This document shows positions 32,343 through 41,555 of a stretch of 64,000 nt of DNA, in pieces. Source of the DNA: Fredricksoniimonas sp964643325 (lineage in GTDB: Bacteria; Omnitrophota; Gorgyraeia; Zapsychrales; Fredricksoniimonadaceae). The notes under the pieces were generated by a model that was given only the letters and a program-made list of their open reading frames with translations, was not told the DNA's origin and did not search any database. Position 1 is the first letter of the stretch; the number at the start of each line of letters is the position of its first letter. The stretch lies in NCBI GenBank assembly GCA_964643325.1, contig CAZXSE010000007.1:3947-67946 (forward strand), read 5' to 3'. The position numbers were made by a program, and so were the translations under genes.

Positions 32343-33536
32343 CTATGATTCCATAACCTGCGCCGCATCCGAGCGACGGGCGTGATACTGGTAATAATTC
32401 ACTTCAATGGTGCCATTAAAGAGTTTTCTGACCTTATCAGGCCGGGCGCGCTTGAAGAAATCCGGGAACCTATCGTCGGCAGTGATCACATAAAGCGCCC
32501 AGCCCAACTTGTTCTTGAACATGTGGTGGATCATCACATAGATCGGCGTTAATTCCTTGAGACTGCCGAGCTTGATACCGTAAGGCGGATTCGATATCAG
32601 AACTCCGGCGGGCTCGCTGATCCACAAGTCCTTGAGGTCTTTGTGTTCAAAGATAATATCTCCAGCAACCCCGGCTTTCTTCGCGTTGGCCTGAGAATCC
32701 TTGATGCGCTCGGGATCAATGTCATAACCGCGCATCTTCAGATCTCCGCCGGGAAGAATGGCCGCGCGGGCCGCGGCGCGGGCCTCATCCCACGCTTTTC
32801 GGCCGATCTGCGGCCATGTTTCAGAAGCAAAAGAACGGCTCAACCCCGGAGCGATACGGCGCGCGATCATGGCTGCCTCAATGAGGATCGTGCCAGACCC
32901 GCACATCGGGTCCATTAAAAGCTGATCCTTGTCCCAGGAGCTGAGCATGACCAGGGCCGCGGCCAGGTTCTCCCTGAGCGGCACATCGCCCTGCCCCACG
33001 CGATACCCGCGCTTGTGCAGGCCGCCGCCGGAAGTGTCCATAGTGAGCCGCGCCACATCCTTGAGCATGGCTATTTGGATGACGCGCTCCGGGCCTGTCT
33101 CGGGAAGCTCGTCAGTATGAAGCTTCTCCTTAAGGCGCTCGATGATGGCTTTCTTGACGATGGACTGGCAGGAGCGCACGCTCTGCAGGATGGACTTGAC
33201 GGACTTTCCGACGACAGTGATCCTGGCGTCAGCGGGGATCCACTCTTCCCAGGGCAAAACGCGTGTCTGATCGAAGAGCTTGCCGAAATCATCCGCCGGA
33301 AAGTCAGCTACTTTAAGAAGGACCCGGTCCGCGGCCCGCAGCCATATATTCAGACGCGGAACATCCTCCCAGGATGCCTGGACCTCGATCCTTCCGTCGG
33401 TAACAATGAACTCGTGAAAACCAAGGGCCTTGAGCTCGCCCTTGATGACGGCCTCCAGGCCGAAGGTGGATGTGACGATAAGTTTGATCCTTGCGGCCCC
33501 CGGGATCGCGGGGCGTTCCTGGGCATTGCCGATCAT
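32343..33536 (-). CDS. THUMP-domain 23S rRNA (guanine) methyltransferase, RlmL N-half-like
   Basis: The 397-residue protein has a ferredoxin-like/THUMP N-terminal region (about 15-165; 'TSTFGLEAVIKGELKALGF', 'SCQSIVKKAIIERLK') and a methyltransferase domain with 'DTSGGGLHKRGYRV', the SAM site 'LLMDPMCGSGTILIEAAMIA' (about 225) and catalytic 'ISNPPYG' (about 325). This matches RlmL/Trm14-type N2-guanine methyltransferases. The ATG at 33536 overlaps the permease stop by 4 bp; a longer frame lies inside the permease gene. Confidence 0.85.
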   Translation of the reverse strand: MIGNAQERPAIPGAARIKLIVTSTFGLEAVIKGELKALGFHEFIVTDGRIEVQASWEDVPRLNIWLRAADRVLLKVADFPADDFGKLFDQTRVLPWEEWIPADARITVVGKSVKSILQSVRSCQSIVKKAIIERLKEKLHTDELPETGPERVIQIAMLKDVARLTMDTSGGGLHKRGYRVGQGDVPLRENLAAALVMLSSWDKDQLLMDPMCGSGTILIEAAMIARRIAPGLSRSFASETWPQIGRKAWDEARAAARAAILPGGDLKMRGYDIDPERIKDSQANAKKAGVAGDIIFEHKDLKDLWISEPAGVLISNPPYGIKLGSLKELTPIYVMIHHMFKNKLGWALYVITADDRFPDFFKRARPDKVRKLFNGTIEVNYYQYHARRSDAAQVMES

Positions 33537-34402
33537 GGAACAAGGGCCCCGGCGGACTGAATGACCATCCCCGCGGCAATGCTGACGCCCGTCAATACCC
33601 CGAGCATCATGGCCGTATCCTGCCACGGCCTGTTCTCGCGAACAAGGAGCAGCAATCCCAACCCGGCCCCGGCGCAAAGGCCGGAGACCAGCGAGCCGAA
33701 CGTGAGCGTCCCGGCGGCAAAAAGGTCCGCCAAAAGAACTGACGCGAAACAATTAGGAATAAGCCCGACCAGGACCGCCAGCAAAGGCTGGAATATCGTG
33801 CCCTGTAAAAGGAATGCGCCGATCCTGTCCTCGCCGATGCCCGCAACAGCCAGGTTCATCATGAATGTCAGGATGAACAGGAAGGCAAAGATCTTGATGG
33901 TATGCCAGAAAGGATGCCAAAGAAGCGCCCTGGCCCATGACCTGACGCCGGAGACATCATGCGCACAGCAGCCGCAGCGGGATTTCGACGGGATATTCCC
34001 GTTATCCGCGACCCTGCGTCGCAACAAAAGATCGAGCATGACGCCTGCGACGATCGCGATCACGACCTTGAGCGTCAGCAATTTTGCGACCATGGGCCCC
34101 TGTTCGGGCATGGACAACAGGACCGGTATCGCCTCATCAGAAGTGGAAATGAACACGGCAAGGAGAGTGCCGGGAGAGATCAAGCGCCGGATATACAAGG
34201 CTGCCGCAACGACGGAAAAACCGCACTGCGGGATACATCCGAGCAAAGCTCCGGCCGCCGGAGCCATAACGCCAAAACGCGTCAGGAACACGCCCATCCC
34301 GTCGCCAAAACGGTACTCCAGGAAGGCTACCAGGACATAAACGCCCGCCAAAAGCGGAACAAGTCTCCCGGTATCAAGCAGCGCATCCATGAACTGTTCC
34401 AT
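33533..34402 (-). CDS. ArsP_2-type putative manganese/arsenic efflux permease
   Basis: The 289-residue integral membrane protein has two related halves with signature repeats 'GALLGCIPQCGFSVVAAALYIRR' (about 52-74) and 'VGLIPNCFASVLLADLFAAG' (about 212-231). A central loop contains 'RCGCCAHD'. These repeats are typical of PF11449 transporters annotated as arsenic or manganese exporters. The substrate is unproven. It lies between rubrerythrin and the RlmL-like gene in one direction. Confidence 0.8.
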   Translation of the reverse strand: MEQFMDALLDTGRLVPLLAGVYVLVAFLEYRFGDGMGVFLTRFGVMAPAAGALLGCIPQCGFSVVAAALYIRRLISPGTLLAVFISTSDEAIPVLLSMPEQGPMVAKLLTLKVVIAIVAGVMLDLLLRRRVADNGNIPSKSRCGCCAHDVSGVRSWARALLWHPFWHTIKIFAFLFILTFMMNLAVAGIGEDRIGAFLLQGTIFQPLLAVLVGLIPNCFASVLLADLFAAGTLTFGSLVSGLCAGAGLGLLLLVRENRPWQDTAMMLGVLTGVSIAAGMVIQSAGALVP

Positions 34403-34422
34403 GACGCAGCCTCGTCAATAGT

Positions 34423-35040
34423 TCAATAATTCTTTGCCCGAAGCTCGAACACCGCGCGCGGGTGCTGGCATGACGGGCACGCGCTCGGCGCCTGCTTGCC
34501 CGTATGAACATGCCCGCACTCACGGCATACCCACACCACCGCTTCGTCACGGGCAAAGACCTTGCCGTCTTTCACATTCTCCGCCAACTGACGATAACGC
34601 TCGGAATGTTCCTGCTCGATCTTCGCGATCATGCGGAACTGATTGGCGATCTTAATGAACCCTTCTTTTTCCGCGACCTCGGCGAATTGCGGATACAGCA
34701 GAGAAAACTCTTCATGCTCGCCTTCCGCTGCGGCTACCAGGTTCGCGTGCGTATCGCTGACCTTCCCCGCCGGATAACCCGCCGTGATCTCAACAGCGCC
34801 GCCCTCAAGGAACGCAAAGAATATATCGGCGTGATGTTTTTCATTATGCGCGGTCTCTTCGAAAATGGCCGCGATCTGCTCAAACCCGTCCTCACGCGCG
34901 GCGCGCGCGAACATGTCATAACGGTTGCGCGCCTGGGACTCGCCCGCAAAAGCTTTCAGGAGATTCTTCTCGGTGGCTGTGCCCTTGATGGATTTTCCGC
35001 CTTTATATCCGACGAATCTCTCTCTTAATTCCTTTTTCAT
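34423..35040 (-). CDS. rbr: rubrerythrin
   Basis: The 205-residue protein has a ferritin-like diiron domain (about 20-155) with ExxH-type ligands 'AGESQARNRYDMF', 'EETAHNEKHH', 'AEGEHEEF' and 'AKIEQEHSERY', followed by a rubredoxin-like [Fe(SCys)4] domain 'VCRECGHVHTGKQAPSACPSCQHP' (about 170-195). It reduces hydrogen peroxide with NADH-derived electrons in anaerobes. Spacing to pckG upstream is 17 bp, so it may be read with that operon. Confidence 0.95.
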   Translation of the reverse strand: MKKELRERFVGYKGGKSIKGTATEKNLLKAFAGESQARNRYDMFARAAREDGFEQIAAIFEETAHNEKHHADIFFAFLEGGAVEITAGYPAGKVSDTHANLVAAAEGEHEEFSLLYPQFAEVAEKEGFIKIANQFRMIAKIEQEHSERYRQLAENVKDGKVFARDEAVVWVCRECGHVHTGKQAPSACPSCQHPRAVFELRAKNY

Positions 35041-35057
35041 GACAACCTCCCGTGATC

Positions 35058-36830
35058 TTAACTGTTAAGCCCTTTTGCCAAAGCTTCGTATTCCTTGCGG
35101 ATCTCCGTCGGCAAATGCGCCCCGAACCCGGCCAGGAACTTCTCGATATCCGTCAGTTCATTCTTCCATTCAGCAGGCTTGATCTCGAAAAGTTTTGCCA
35201 TCTTCTCATGCGGGATATTCAAACCCGTCATGTCCAGGTCCTTGATCTCAGGCAACAGGCCGATGGGCGTTTCCTTGGCGCCGGCCTTGCCGTTGACGCG
35301 GGCAATGATCCATTTGAGCACGCGGATATTATCGCCGAACCCGGGCCAAATGAACTTGCCTTCTTCATCCGTTCTGAACCAGTTGACCGAAAAGATCTTC
35401 GGCGGCTTCGTCAGCTTCTTGCCGATATTAAGCCAGTGCGCCAGATAATCGCCCATGTTGTACCCGCAGAACGGCAGCATGGCCATCGGATCCCGCCGGA
35501 GTACGCCTTCCTGATGTGCGGCCGCCGCGGTGGTCTCGGAACCGAGCCGCGCCGCCGTAAAAACGCCATTAGCCCAGCTTTTGGATTCACACACCAGCGG
35601 GATCAGTTTCGTCCTCTTGCCGCCGACGATGATCGCGGATATCGGCACACCTCTGGGATTGTCATACTCTTTAGAAAGTGTCGGCGCGTTCTTGGCCGAT
35701 ACGGTAAAACGCGAATTCGCGTGCGCAGCCTTGGTCCCCTTGGACTTATCCCACGGCACACCCTGCCAGTCGTAAAGGTTCGCCGGAACAGCGCCGTCAA
35801 GCCCCTCCCACCAGGGCTCGTTCGTATCCTTATCAAGCGCCACATTGGTGAACAGTGTGGGATAGAATTTCCCCGCCTTGAGCGTTCTCATCATGTTCGG
35901 ATTGGTCTTCATCGCGGTCCCCGGCGCAACACCGAAGAACCCGGCCTCGGGGTTGATCGCCCACAAACGCCCGTCGGGCCCGGGATTAAGCCACGCGATA
36001 TCATCGCCGAGCGTCCATACCTTGTAGCCCGGCAACGCGGATTCCAGCATGGCCAGATTGGTCTTGCCGCACGCCGACGGCAGGGCCACGGCCATGTACG
36101 TAATATGACCCTGAGGGTCCTCGACGCCCATGATGACCATGTGCTCAGCGAGCCAGCCTTCTTTCTGCCCCAGGCAGGAAGCGATGCGCAGCGCAACGCA
36201 CTTCTTCCCTAAAAGAGCATTCCCGCCGTAACCGGAGCCGACGCTCCAGACAAAGCTCTCCTGCGGAAAATGCATGATAAAACGGCGGTTCGGATCAAGA
36301 TCGCCGATGGAATGCAGGCCTTTAACAAACTTATCGCTGTTGCCGATCTTGTCTTTCACGGCCTTGCTCATATGCGTCATGATGCGGGTGCTCACCACAA
36401 CATAGACGCTGTCCGTCACCTGAACGCATGCCTTGGCATACGGCGAATCAGGATGGCCCATCATGTAGGTCATGACATACATGGTCCGGCCCTTCATGCA
36501 ACCGTCCGTCAAAAGGCGCATTTTTTCCTTGGCCTCATCAGGCGCCATCCAATTGTTATTAGGCCCGGCGGTATCCTTGTCAGGATGACAGACGAACGTC
36601 AACTGTTCCGTACGCGCCACATCCGTCGGATGGCTGCGGTGCAGGTACGCGTCCGGCCAGTTCTTGTGGGACAACGGCGCAAAGACCTGGCAATTATTGA
36701 TCTTCTCTTCCTTGATGCCGACCTCGATCAGGCGGCGCGACTCTTCTTCAGACCCGTCGCACCAGTAAACCCTGTCCGGCTTTGTCAGTTGAGCCACTTC
36801 TTCAACCCATTGTTCGAGCGGTGTCGCCAT
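35058..36830 (-). CDS. pckG: phosphoenolpyruvate carboxykinase (GTP)
   Basis: The 590-residue enzyme matches GTP-dependent PEPCK throughout: 'RVYWCDGSEEE' near the N-terminus, 'HSIGDLDPNRRFIMHFPQESFVWSVGSGYGGNALLGKKC', the P-loop-like kinase motif 'PSACGKTNLAML' (about 255), 'GDDIAWL', 'NPEAGFFGVAPGT' and 'FSVNWFR'. It interconverts oxaloacetate and PEP for gluconeogenesis or, in fermenters, anaplerosis. It follows purF by 39 bp. Confidence 0.97.
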   Translation of the reverse strand: MATPLEQWVEEVAQLTKPDRVYWCDGSEEESRRLIEVGIKEEKINNCQVFAPLSHKNWPDAYLHRSHPTDVARTEQLTFVCHPDKDTAGPNNNWMAPDEAKEKMRLLTDGCMKGRTMYVMTYMMGHPDSPYAKACVQVTDSVYVVVSTRIMTHMSKAVKDKIGNSDKFVKGLHSIGDLDPNRRFIMHFPQESFVWSVGSGYGGNALLGKKCVALRIASCLGQKEGWLAEHMVIMGVEDPQGHITYMAVALPSACGKTNLAMLESALPGYKVWTLGDDIAWLNPGPDGRLWAINPEAGFFGVAPGTAMKTNPNMMRTLKAGKFYPTLFTNVALDKDTNEPWWEGLDGAVPANLYDWQGVPWDKSKGTKAAHANSRFTVSAKNAPTLSKEYDNPRGVPISAIIVGGKRTKLIPLVCESKSWANGVFTAARLGSETTAAAAHQEGVLRRDPMAMLPFCGYNMGDYLAHWLNIGKKLTKPPKIFSVNWFRTDEEGKFIWPGFGDNIRVLKWIIARVNGKAGAKETPIGLLPEIKDLDMTGLNIPHEKMAKLFEIKPAEWKNELTDIEKFLAGFGAHLPTEIRKEYEALAKGLNS

Positions 36831-36869
36831 GGAACATCCCCTTTGTTGAGTTCATGATCCCTGTTGTTA

Positions 36870-38300
36870 TTAAGCGTGTCCCTTTTTCCCGGGCAATATA
36901 CCTTCCGGCGCCTGTCCTGTCCAGCAATACAGGCAAAGTTTTTCCTTCGGCAATCCGATCGCGGCGATCATGTCCTCGATCGTCTGGTACCGCAGGGTCG
37001 TTACGTCCATATCCTTCTGGATCCACGCGATCATCTTTTTATATTTCGGTGAAGAGCTGTCCAGATACGCGCTGATATCCTCAATGTCTTTGCCCTCGAT
37101 CTCGCGGATCGCCTTGCGGGCGATGAGCTCTCCGGTAGTTCGCGTTGACAGGCAAAAGCGGCACGGGAACAACAGCGGCGGGCACGCCGGGCGGACATGC
37201 ACCTCTTTGGCGCCCGCATCCCACAACTTCTTGACCGTAAAATTCTTCAACTGCGTGCCGCGCACGATGGAATCATCGCACACCACGATCCGCTGCCCCT
37301 TGATGATATCCTTATTGGGCACCAGTTTCATGGTCGCGATCAGGTTCCGCTTGGTCTGGTCAGGCGGCGTATAGCTGCGGCCGTAACCCGGCGTGTACTT
37401 GATCAGCGGCCTGCGGTGCGGCAGTTTCGCCTCCATGCCGTAACCGATCGCGTGCGATGTCCCCGAATCCGGAACGCCCGCGACATAATCCGCCTTGATG
37501 TCCTTATCCTTGCGGGCCAGCGCCTGGCCGCAGCGTTCGCGCGTCATCTCAACATTGATGCCTTCATAATCCGACGACGGGAACCCCGTGTAGATCCACA
37601 GGAACGAACAGACCTGCATCACATCCTTCCCGGGATCCTTGACCACCGGGCCGTCCTCGTTAATAAGAATGATCTCGCCGGGCTTAAGGAATCTCTCGAC
37701 CGTGAACCCCAAATTGGGCAAAGGACTGCTTTCCGTGGCCACCGCGTAAGCGTCTTTCTTGCGGCCCAGAACGAGCGGCGTATATCCGAAGCGGTCGCGC
37801 GCGGCATAAACGCCGTCTTTGGTCAGGACCAGCACCGAGCAGGACCCTTCGATGGCCGCGAACATCTTTTGTATGCCATCGACGACATTCTTCCCGTGGC
37901 TGATCAACCGGCCCACCAGCTCGATCTGGTTCACGCCGTCGCGGCACAGTTCCGTGAAACAATCGCCCTCGCTGAACATCCGCTCAACAAGCTGCTGTTT
38001 GTTATCGATCAATCCGGCCATGACCAGGCAGAAAGGCCCGAACGCGCAATCCACATAGATCGGTTGTTCGTCGCTGTCGCTGATAACGCCGATGCCCTTA
38101 TTGCCCTTCATCTGCCGGTAATCGTCGAAGAACTTTGATTTGAACTGACTCTGGGCAATGCTGTGGATCTGCCGGCTGAACGAATCCCCGAAGACCGCCA
38201 TCCCGCCGTACTCCGTCCCCAGATGCGAATGATAATCCACTCCATAAAAAAGCGTTGATACGCAATCGCCCCGGGACACTGTTCCAAATAAACCGCTCAT
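36870..38300 (-). CDS. purF: amidophosphoribosyltransferase-like protein with Ser for the catalytic Cys
   Basis: The 476-residue protein has an N-terminal glutaminase (Ntn) domain (about 1-240; 'YHSHLGTEYGGMAVF', 'YAARDRFGYTPLVLGR') and a C-terminal phosphoribosyltransferase domain with the PRPP motif 'RIVVCDDSIVRGTQ' (about 340) and a Cys-containing segment 'CPPLLFPCRFCLSTRT'. PurF normally starts (M)CGIFG with Cys1 as glutaminase nucleophile. Here it is M-S-G-L-F-G (ATG AGC GGT), so that Cys is Ser. It may use free ammonia or a Ser nucleophile, or be a paralogue. It lies 15 bp after carB. Confidence 0.88.
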   Translation of the reverse strand: MSGLFGTVSRGDCVSTLFYGVDYHSHLGTEYGGMAVFGDSFSRQIHSIAQSQFKSKFFDDYRQMKGNKGIGVISDSDEQPIYVDCAFGPFCLVMAGLIDNKQQLVERMFSEGDCFTELCRDGVNQIELVGRLISHGKNVVDGIQKMFAAIEGSCSVLVLTKDGVYAARDRFGYTPLVLGRKKDAYAVATESSPLPNLGFTVERFLKPGEIILINEDGPVVKDPGKDVMQVCSFLWIYTGFPSSDYEGINVEMTRERCGQALARKDKDIKADYVAGVPDSGTSHAIGYGMEAKLPHRRPLIKYTPGYGRSYTPPDQTKRNLIATMKLVPNKDIIKGQRIVVCDDSIVRGTQLKNFTVKKLWDAGAKEVHVRPACPPLLFPCRFCLSTRTTGELIARKAIREIEGKDIEDISAYLDSSSPKYKKMIAWIQKDMDVTTLRYQTIEDMIAAIGLPKEKLCLYCWTGQAPEGILPGKKGHA

Positions 38301-38315
38301 GAGCTCTCCTGCCTG

Positions 38316-41300
38316 TTATGACAATGTTATGCTCTGATGATATTCCTGCAGCGCCTTGACCGCGCACGCGCCCTTTTTCATGGCCGCAATACCTTCGACG
38401 GTCGCCAGCGCGGCCGCCATGGAGGTCACATAAGGGACCTTCTTCTGGATCGCCAGCATGCGGATATAACTATCGTCATGCTGGCCGGCCTTCCCGACGG
38501 GCGTGTTGATGATCAGGTGCAACTCCTTGTTCTTGATCGCGTCCTCCAGGTTCGGGCGGGCCTCGTAGAGTTTCCTGCTGAGCGCGCAGGCCACTTTTTT
38601 CTCCTGCAGGAACCGGGCCGTGCCTTCGGTCGCGTGCAGCGCAAAGCCCAGTTCAGCCAGTTTTTTGGCAAGGGGCAAGAGCGCTGCCTTGTCATGGTCC
38701 GCCACGGTCAAAAGGACATTCCCCTCGAGCGGAAGCTTCGCGCCCGCCGCCTCCTGCGACTTATAGAACGCCAGGCCAAAAGTATCCGCCAGGCCCATGA
38801 CCTCGCCGGTGGCGCGCATCTCAGGGCCCAGCAGCGGATCAACCTCAGGGAACATATTGAACGGGAACACCGCTTCCTTGACGCCGAAATAACCGAATTT
38901 CCGGACCTTTGCAAGTTCCGGAAAATCGCCCAATTTCTTGCCCAGCATGAGCTCAGTGGCAATGCGCGCCAGCGACACATTCACCACTTTCGCCACGATC
39001 GGCACGGTGCGCGACGCGCGCGGGTTAGCCTCCAGGATATAGACCTTATCCTGGCAGATCGCGAACTGGATATTGATAAGCCCCACGACCCCGAGCTCGG
39101 CAGCGATCGCCGTGGTGTATGCCGTGATGGTCTTTAAATGCTCGGGTTTGATGGTTCTCGACGGAATGGAGCACGCGGAATCTCCGGAATGAACGCCCGC
39201 CAGCTCGATATGTTCCATGATCGACGCCACGAACGTATCTTTCCCGTCGCATAAAGCATCGACCTCGGTCTCGGTCGCGTTATCCAGGAACCGGTCAATG
39301 AGCATCGGATGCTCGGGGCTGACCTTGATGGCCTCGAGCGCGTAACGCTTGAGGGAAACATCATCATAAATGATCTCCATGCCGCGGCCGCCCAGCACAT
39401 ACGACGGACGGACCATGAGAGGATACCCGATCGAACCGGCGATCGCCTGCGCCTCTTCCCACGCGCGCGCCGTCCCGCTTTCCGGCTGAGGGATCCCCAG
39501 CTTGATCATCTTCTCGCGGAACCGTTCGCGGTCTTCCGCGAAATGGATGCTCTCCGGCGTCGTGCCAATGACCTTGACGCCGTTATCTTTCAATTCCTGC
39601 GCGATGTTGAGCGGCGTCTGGCCGCCGAATTGCACGATCACGCCCTCGGGCTTCTCCTTCTCGTAGATCGCCAGCACATCCTCGACCGTCAGCGGCTCGA
39701 AATACAATTTGTTGGACGTGTCATAATCCGTTGACACGGTCTCGGGATTGCAATTGATCATGATCGAATCATACCCGGCGTCGCGCAGGGCAAAGGCCGC
39801 GTGCACGCAGGTGTAATCAAATTCAATGCCCTGGCCGATACGGTTGGGCCCGCCGCCAAGGATCATGATCTTCCTGTTCGCGGACACCGACACCTCGTCC
39901 TTGCCTTTGCTGTAAGTCGAATAGTAGTACGCCGCATTCTTGACCCCGCTGACCGGCACGGCCTCGAAACGGCTGTTACCGATCACTGCCTTGCGGCGCT
40001 CGCGCAGGTCCTTCTCGCTGACTTTCAAAAGCCCGGCGAGATACCTGTCGGAGAAACCCCACTCCTTGGCCTGCTTCAGCTGTGCGTCCGTCAAAGCCTG
40101 CCAGCCCTGCTTGATGATGACTTCTTCAAGATCGACCAGCTCCTTCATCTCATTGATGAACCAGCGGCCGATATGCGTCATGGCAAAAAGCTCATCCACG
40201 CTCATGCCCTGCCGCAGGGCCTCGTACATGAGGAATATCCGTTCACTCGTCGGAGAAACCAGCCGCTTCTTGATCTCATCCAGGGATAACAACTTAAAAT
40301 CCTTTGCGCCGCCCAGGCCGTAACGGCTGATCTCCAGCGAACGGATGGCCTTCTGGAACGCCTCTTTAAAAGTCTTGCCGATGCTCATGACCTCGCCAAC
40401 AGCCTTCATCTGCGTTCCCAGGATATCTTTGGCTTGCGGGAACTTCTCGAACGCCCAGCGCGCGAACTTGACGACCACGTAATCGCCGCTCGGGGCATAT
40501 TTTTCAAGCGTTCCGGCGCGCCAGTACGGGATCTCGTCCATCGTCAACCCCGCCGCCAATTTCGTCGAAATGCGCGCGATCGGGAACCCTGTAGCTTTAG
40601 ACGCCAGCGCCGACGAGCGCGATGTGCGCGGATTGATCTCGATGATGACCACGCGGCCGGTCTTGGGATCATGCGCGAACTGCACATTGGTCCCGCCGAT
40701 CACGCCGATCGCGTCGGCAATGCGGTAAGAATATTCCTGTAATTTTTGCTGCAGGGCAGGCGCCACGGTCAGCATCGGCGCCACACAAAAACTGTCGCCG
40801 GTATGCACGCCCATGGGATCCACATTCTCGATGAAACACACCGTGATCTTCTGGCCTTTGGCGTCGCGCACGACCTCGAGCTCCAGCTCTTCCCAGCCCA
40901 GCACCGATTCCTCGACCAGGACCTGATGCACGATGCTGGCCGCGAGCCCGCGGGTAACGATCGTGCGAAGTTCCTCGACATTATAAGCGATCCCGCCGCC
41001 TGTCCCGCCCATCGTGTACGCCGGGCGAAGAACGACCGGATAATGGAGCTTCTCCGCGATCTTTTCCGCTTCCTCGACGGAATAGCACGGCTCTGATAAC
41101 GGCAGGTCGATGCCGATCTTTTTCATGGTCTCCTTGAAAATGATACGGTCCTCGCCGCGCTCGATCGCATCCATGTTAACGCCGATGACCTGCACATTGT
41201 ACTTGGCCAGGATCCCCGCCTTGTACAGCCCGGTCGAAAGATTGAGCCCCGTCTGCCCGCCCAGATTCGGCAACAACGCGTCCGGCCGCTCCTTGGCGAT

Positions 41301-41531
41301 GATGCGCTCCAGGAACTCGATGGTCAGCGGTTCGATATAAGTCCTGTCCGCCATGCCAGGATCGGTCATGATCGTCGCGGGATTGGAATTGACCAGGACG
41401 ATCTCGTAACCTTCTTCCCGAAGGGCCTTGCACGCCTGGGTGCCGGAATAATCGAATTCGCACGCCTGGCCAATGATGATCGGGCCGGAACCAATGATCA
41501 GGATCTTTTTAATATCGTTGCGTCTGGGCAT
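38316..41531 (-). CDS. carB: carbamoyl-phosphate synthase large subunit
   Basis: The 1071-residue protein matches CarB in length and order: two ATP-grasp halves starting 'KKILIIGSGPIIIGQACEFDYSGTQACKAL' and, at about 545, 'RKIMILGGGPNRIGQGIEFDYTCVHAAFAL', with 'YEIVLVNSNPATIMTDP' and 'YDSIMINCNPETVSTDYD'. A C-terminal allosteric MGS-like domain starts at about 935. It makes carbamoyl phosphate for arginine and pyrimidines, and here also potentially for the carbamoyltransferase at 4.5 kb. carA is not in the window. Confidence 0.98.
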   Translation of the reverse strand: MPRRNDIKKILIIGSGPIIIGQACEFDYSGTQACKALREEGYEIVLVNSNPATIMTDPGMADRTYIEPLTIEFLERIIAKERPDALLPNLGGQTGLNLSTGLYKAGILAKYNVQVIGVNMDAIERGEDRIIFKETMKKIGIDLPLSEPCYSVEEAEKIAEKLHYPVVLRPAYTMGGTGGGIAYNVEELRTIVTRGLAASIVHQVLVEESVLGWEELELEVVRDAKGQKITVCFIENVDPMGVHTGDSFCVAPMLTVAPALQQKLQEYSYRIADAIGVIGGTNVQFAHDPKTGRVVIIEINPRTSRSSALASKATGFPIARISTKLAAGLTMDEIPYWRAGTLEKYAPSGDYVVVKFARWAFEKFPQAKDILGTQMKAVGEVMSIGKTFKEAFQKAIRSLEISRYGLGGAKDFKLLSLDEIKKRLVSPTSERIFLMYEALRQGMSVDELFAMTHIGRWFINEMKELVDLEEVIIKQGWQALTDAQLKQAKEWGFSDRYLAGLLKVSEKDLRERRKAVIGNSRFEAVPVSGVKNAAYYYSTYSKGKDEVSVSANRKIMILGGGPNRIGQGIEFDYTCVHAAFALRDAGYDSIMINCNPETVSTDYDTSNKLYFEPLTVEDVLAIYEKEKPEGVIVQFGGQTPLNIAQELKDNGVKVIGTTPESIHFAEDRERFREKMIKLGIPQPESGTARAWEEAQAIAGSIGYPLMVRPSYVLGGRGMEIIYDDVSLKRYALEAIKVSPEHPMLIDRFLDNATETEVDALCDGKDTFVASIMEHIELAGVHSGDSACSIPSRTIKPEHLKTITAYTTAIAAELGVVGLINIQFAICQDKVYILEANPRASRTVPIVAKVVNVSLARIATELMLGKKLGDFPELAKVRKFGYFGVKEAVFPFNMFPEVDPLLGPEMRATGEVMGLADTFGLAFYKSQEAAGAKLPLEGNVLLTVADHDKAALLPLAKKLAELGFALHATEGTARFLQEKKVACALSRKLYEARPNLEDAIKNKELHLIINTPVGKAGQHDDSYIRMLAIQKKVPYVTSMAAALATVEGIAAMKKGACAVKALQEYHQSITLS

Positions 41532-41555
41532 AACAGAAATTCTCCTTTGGCGGTA

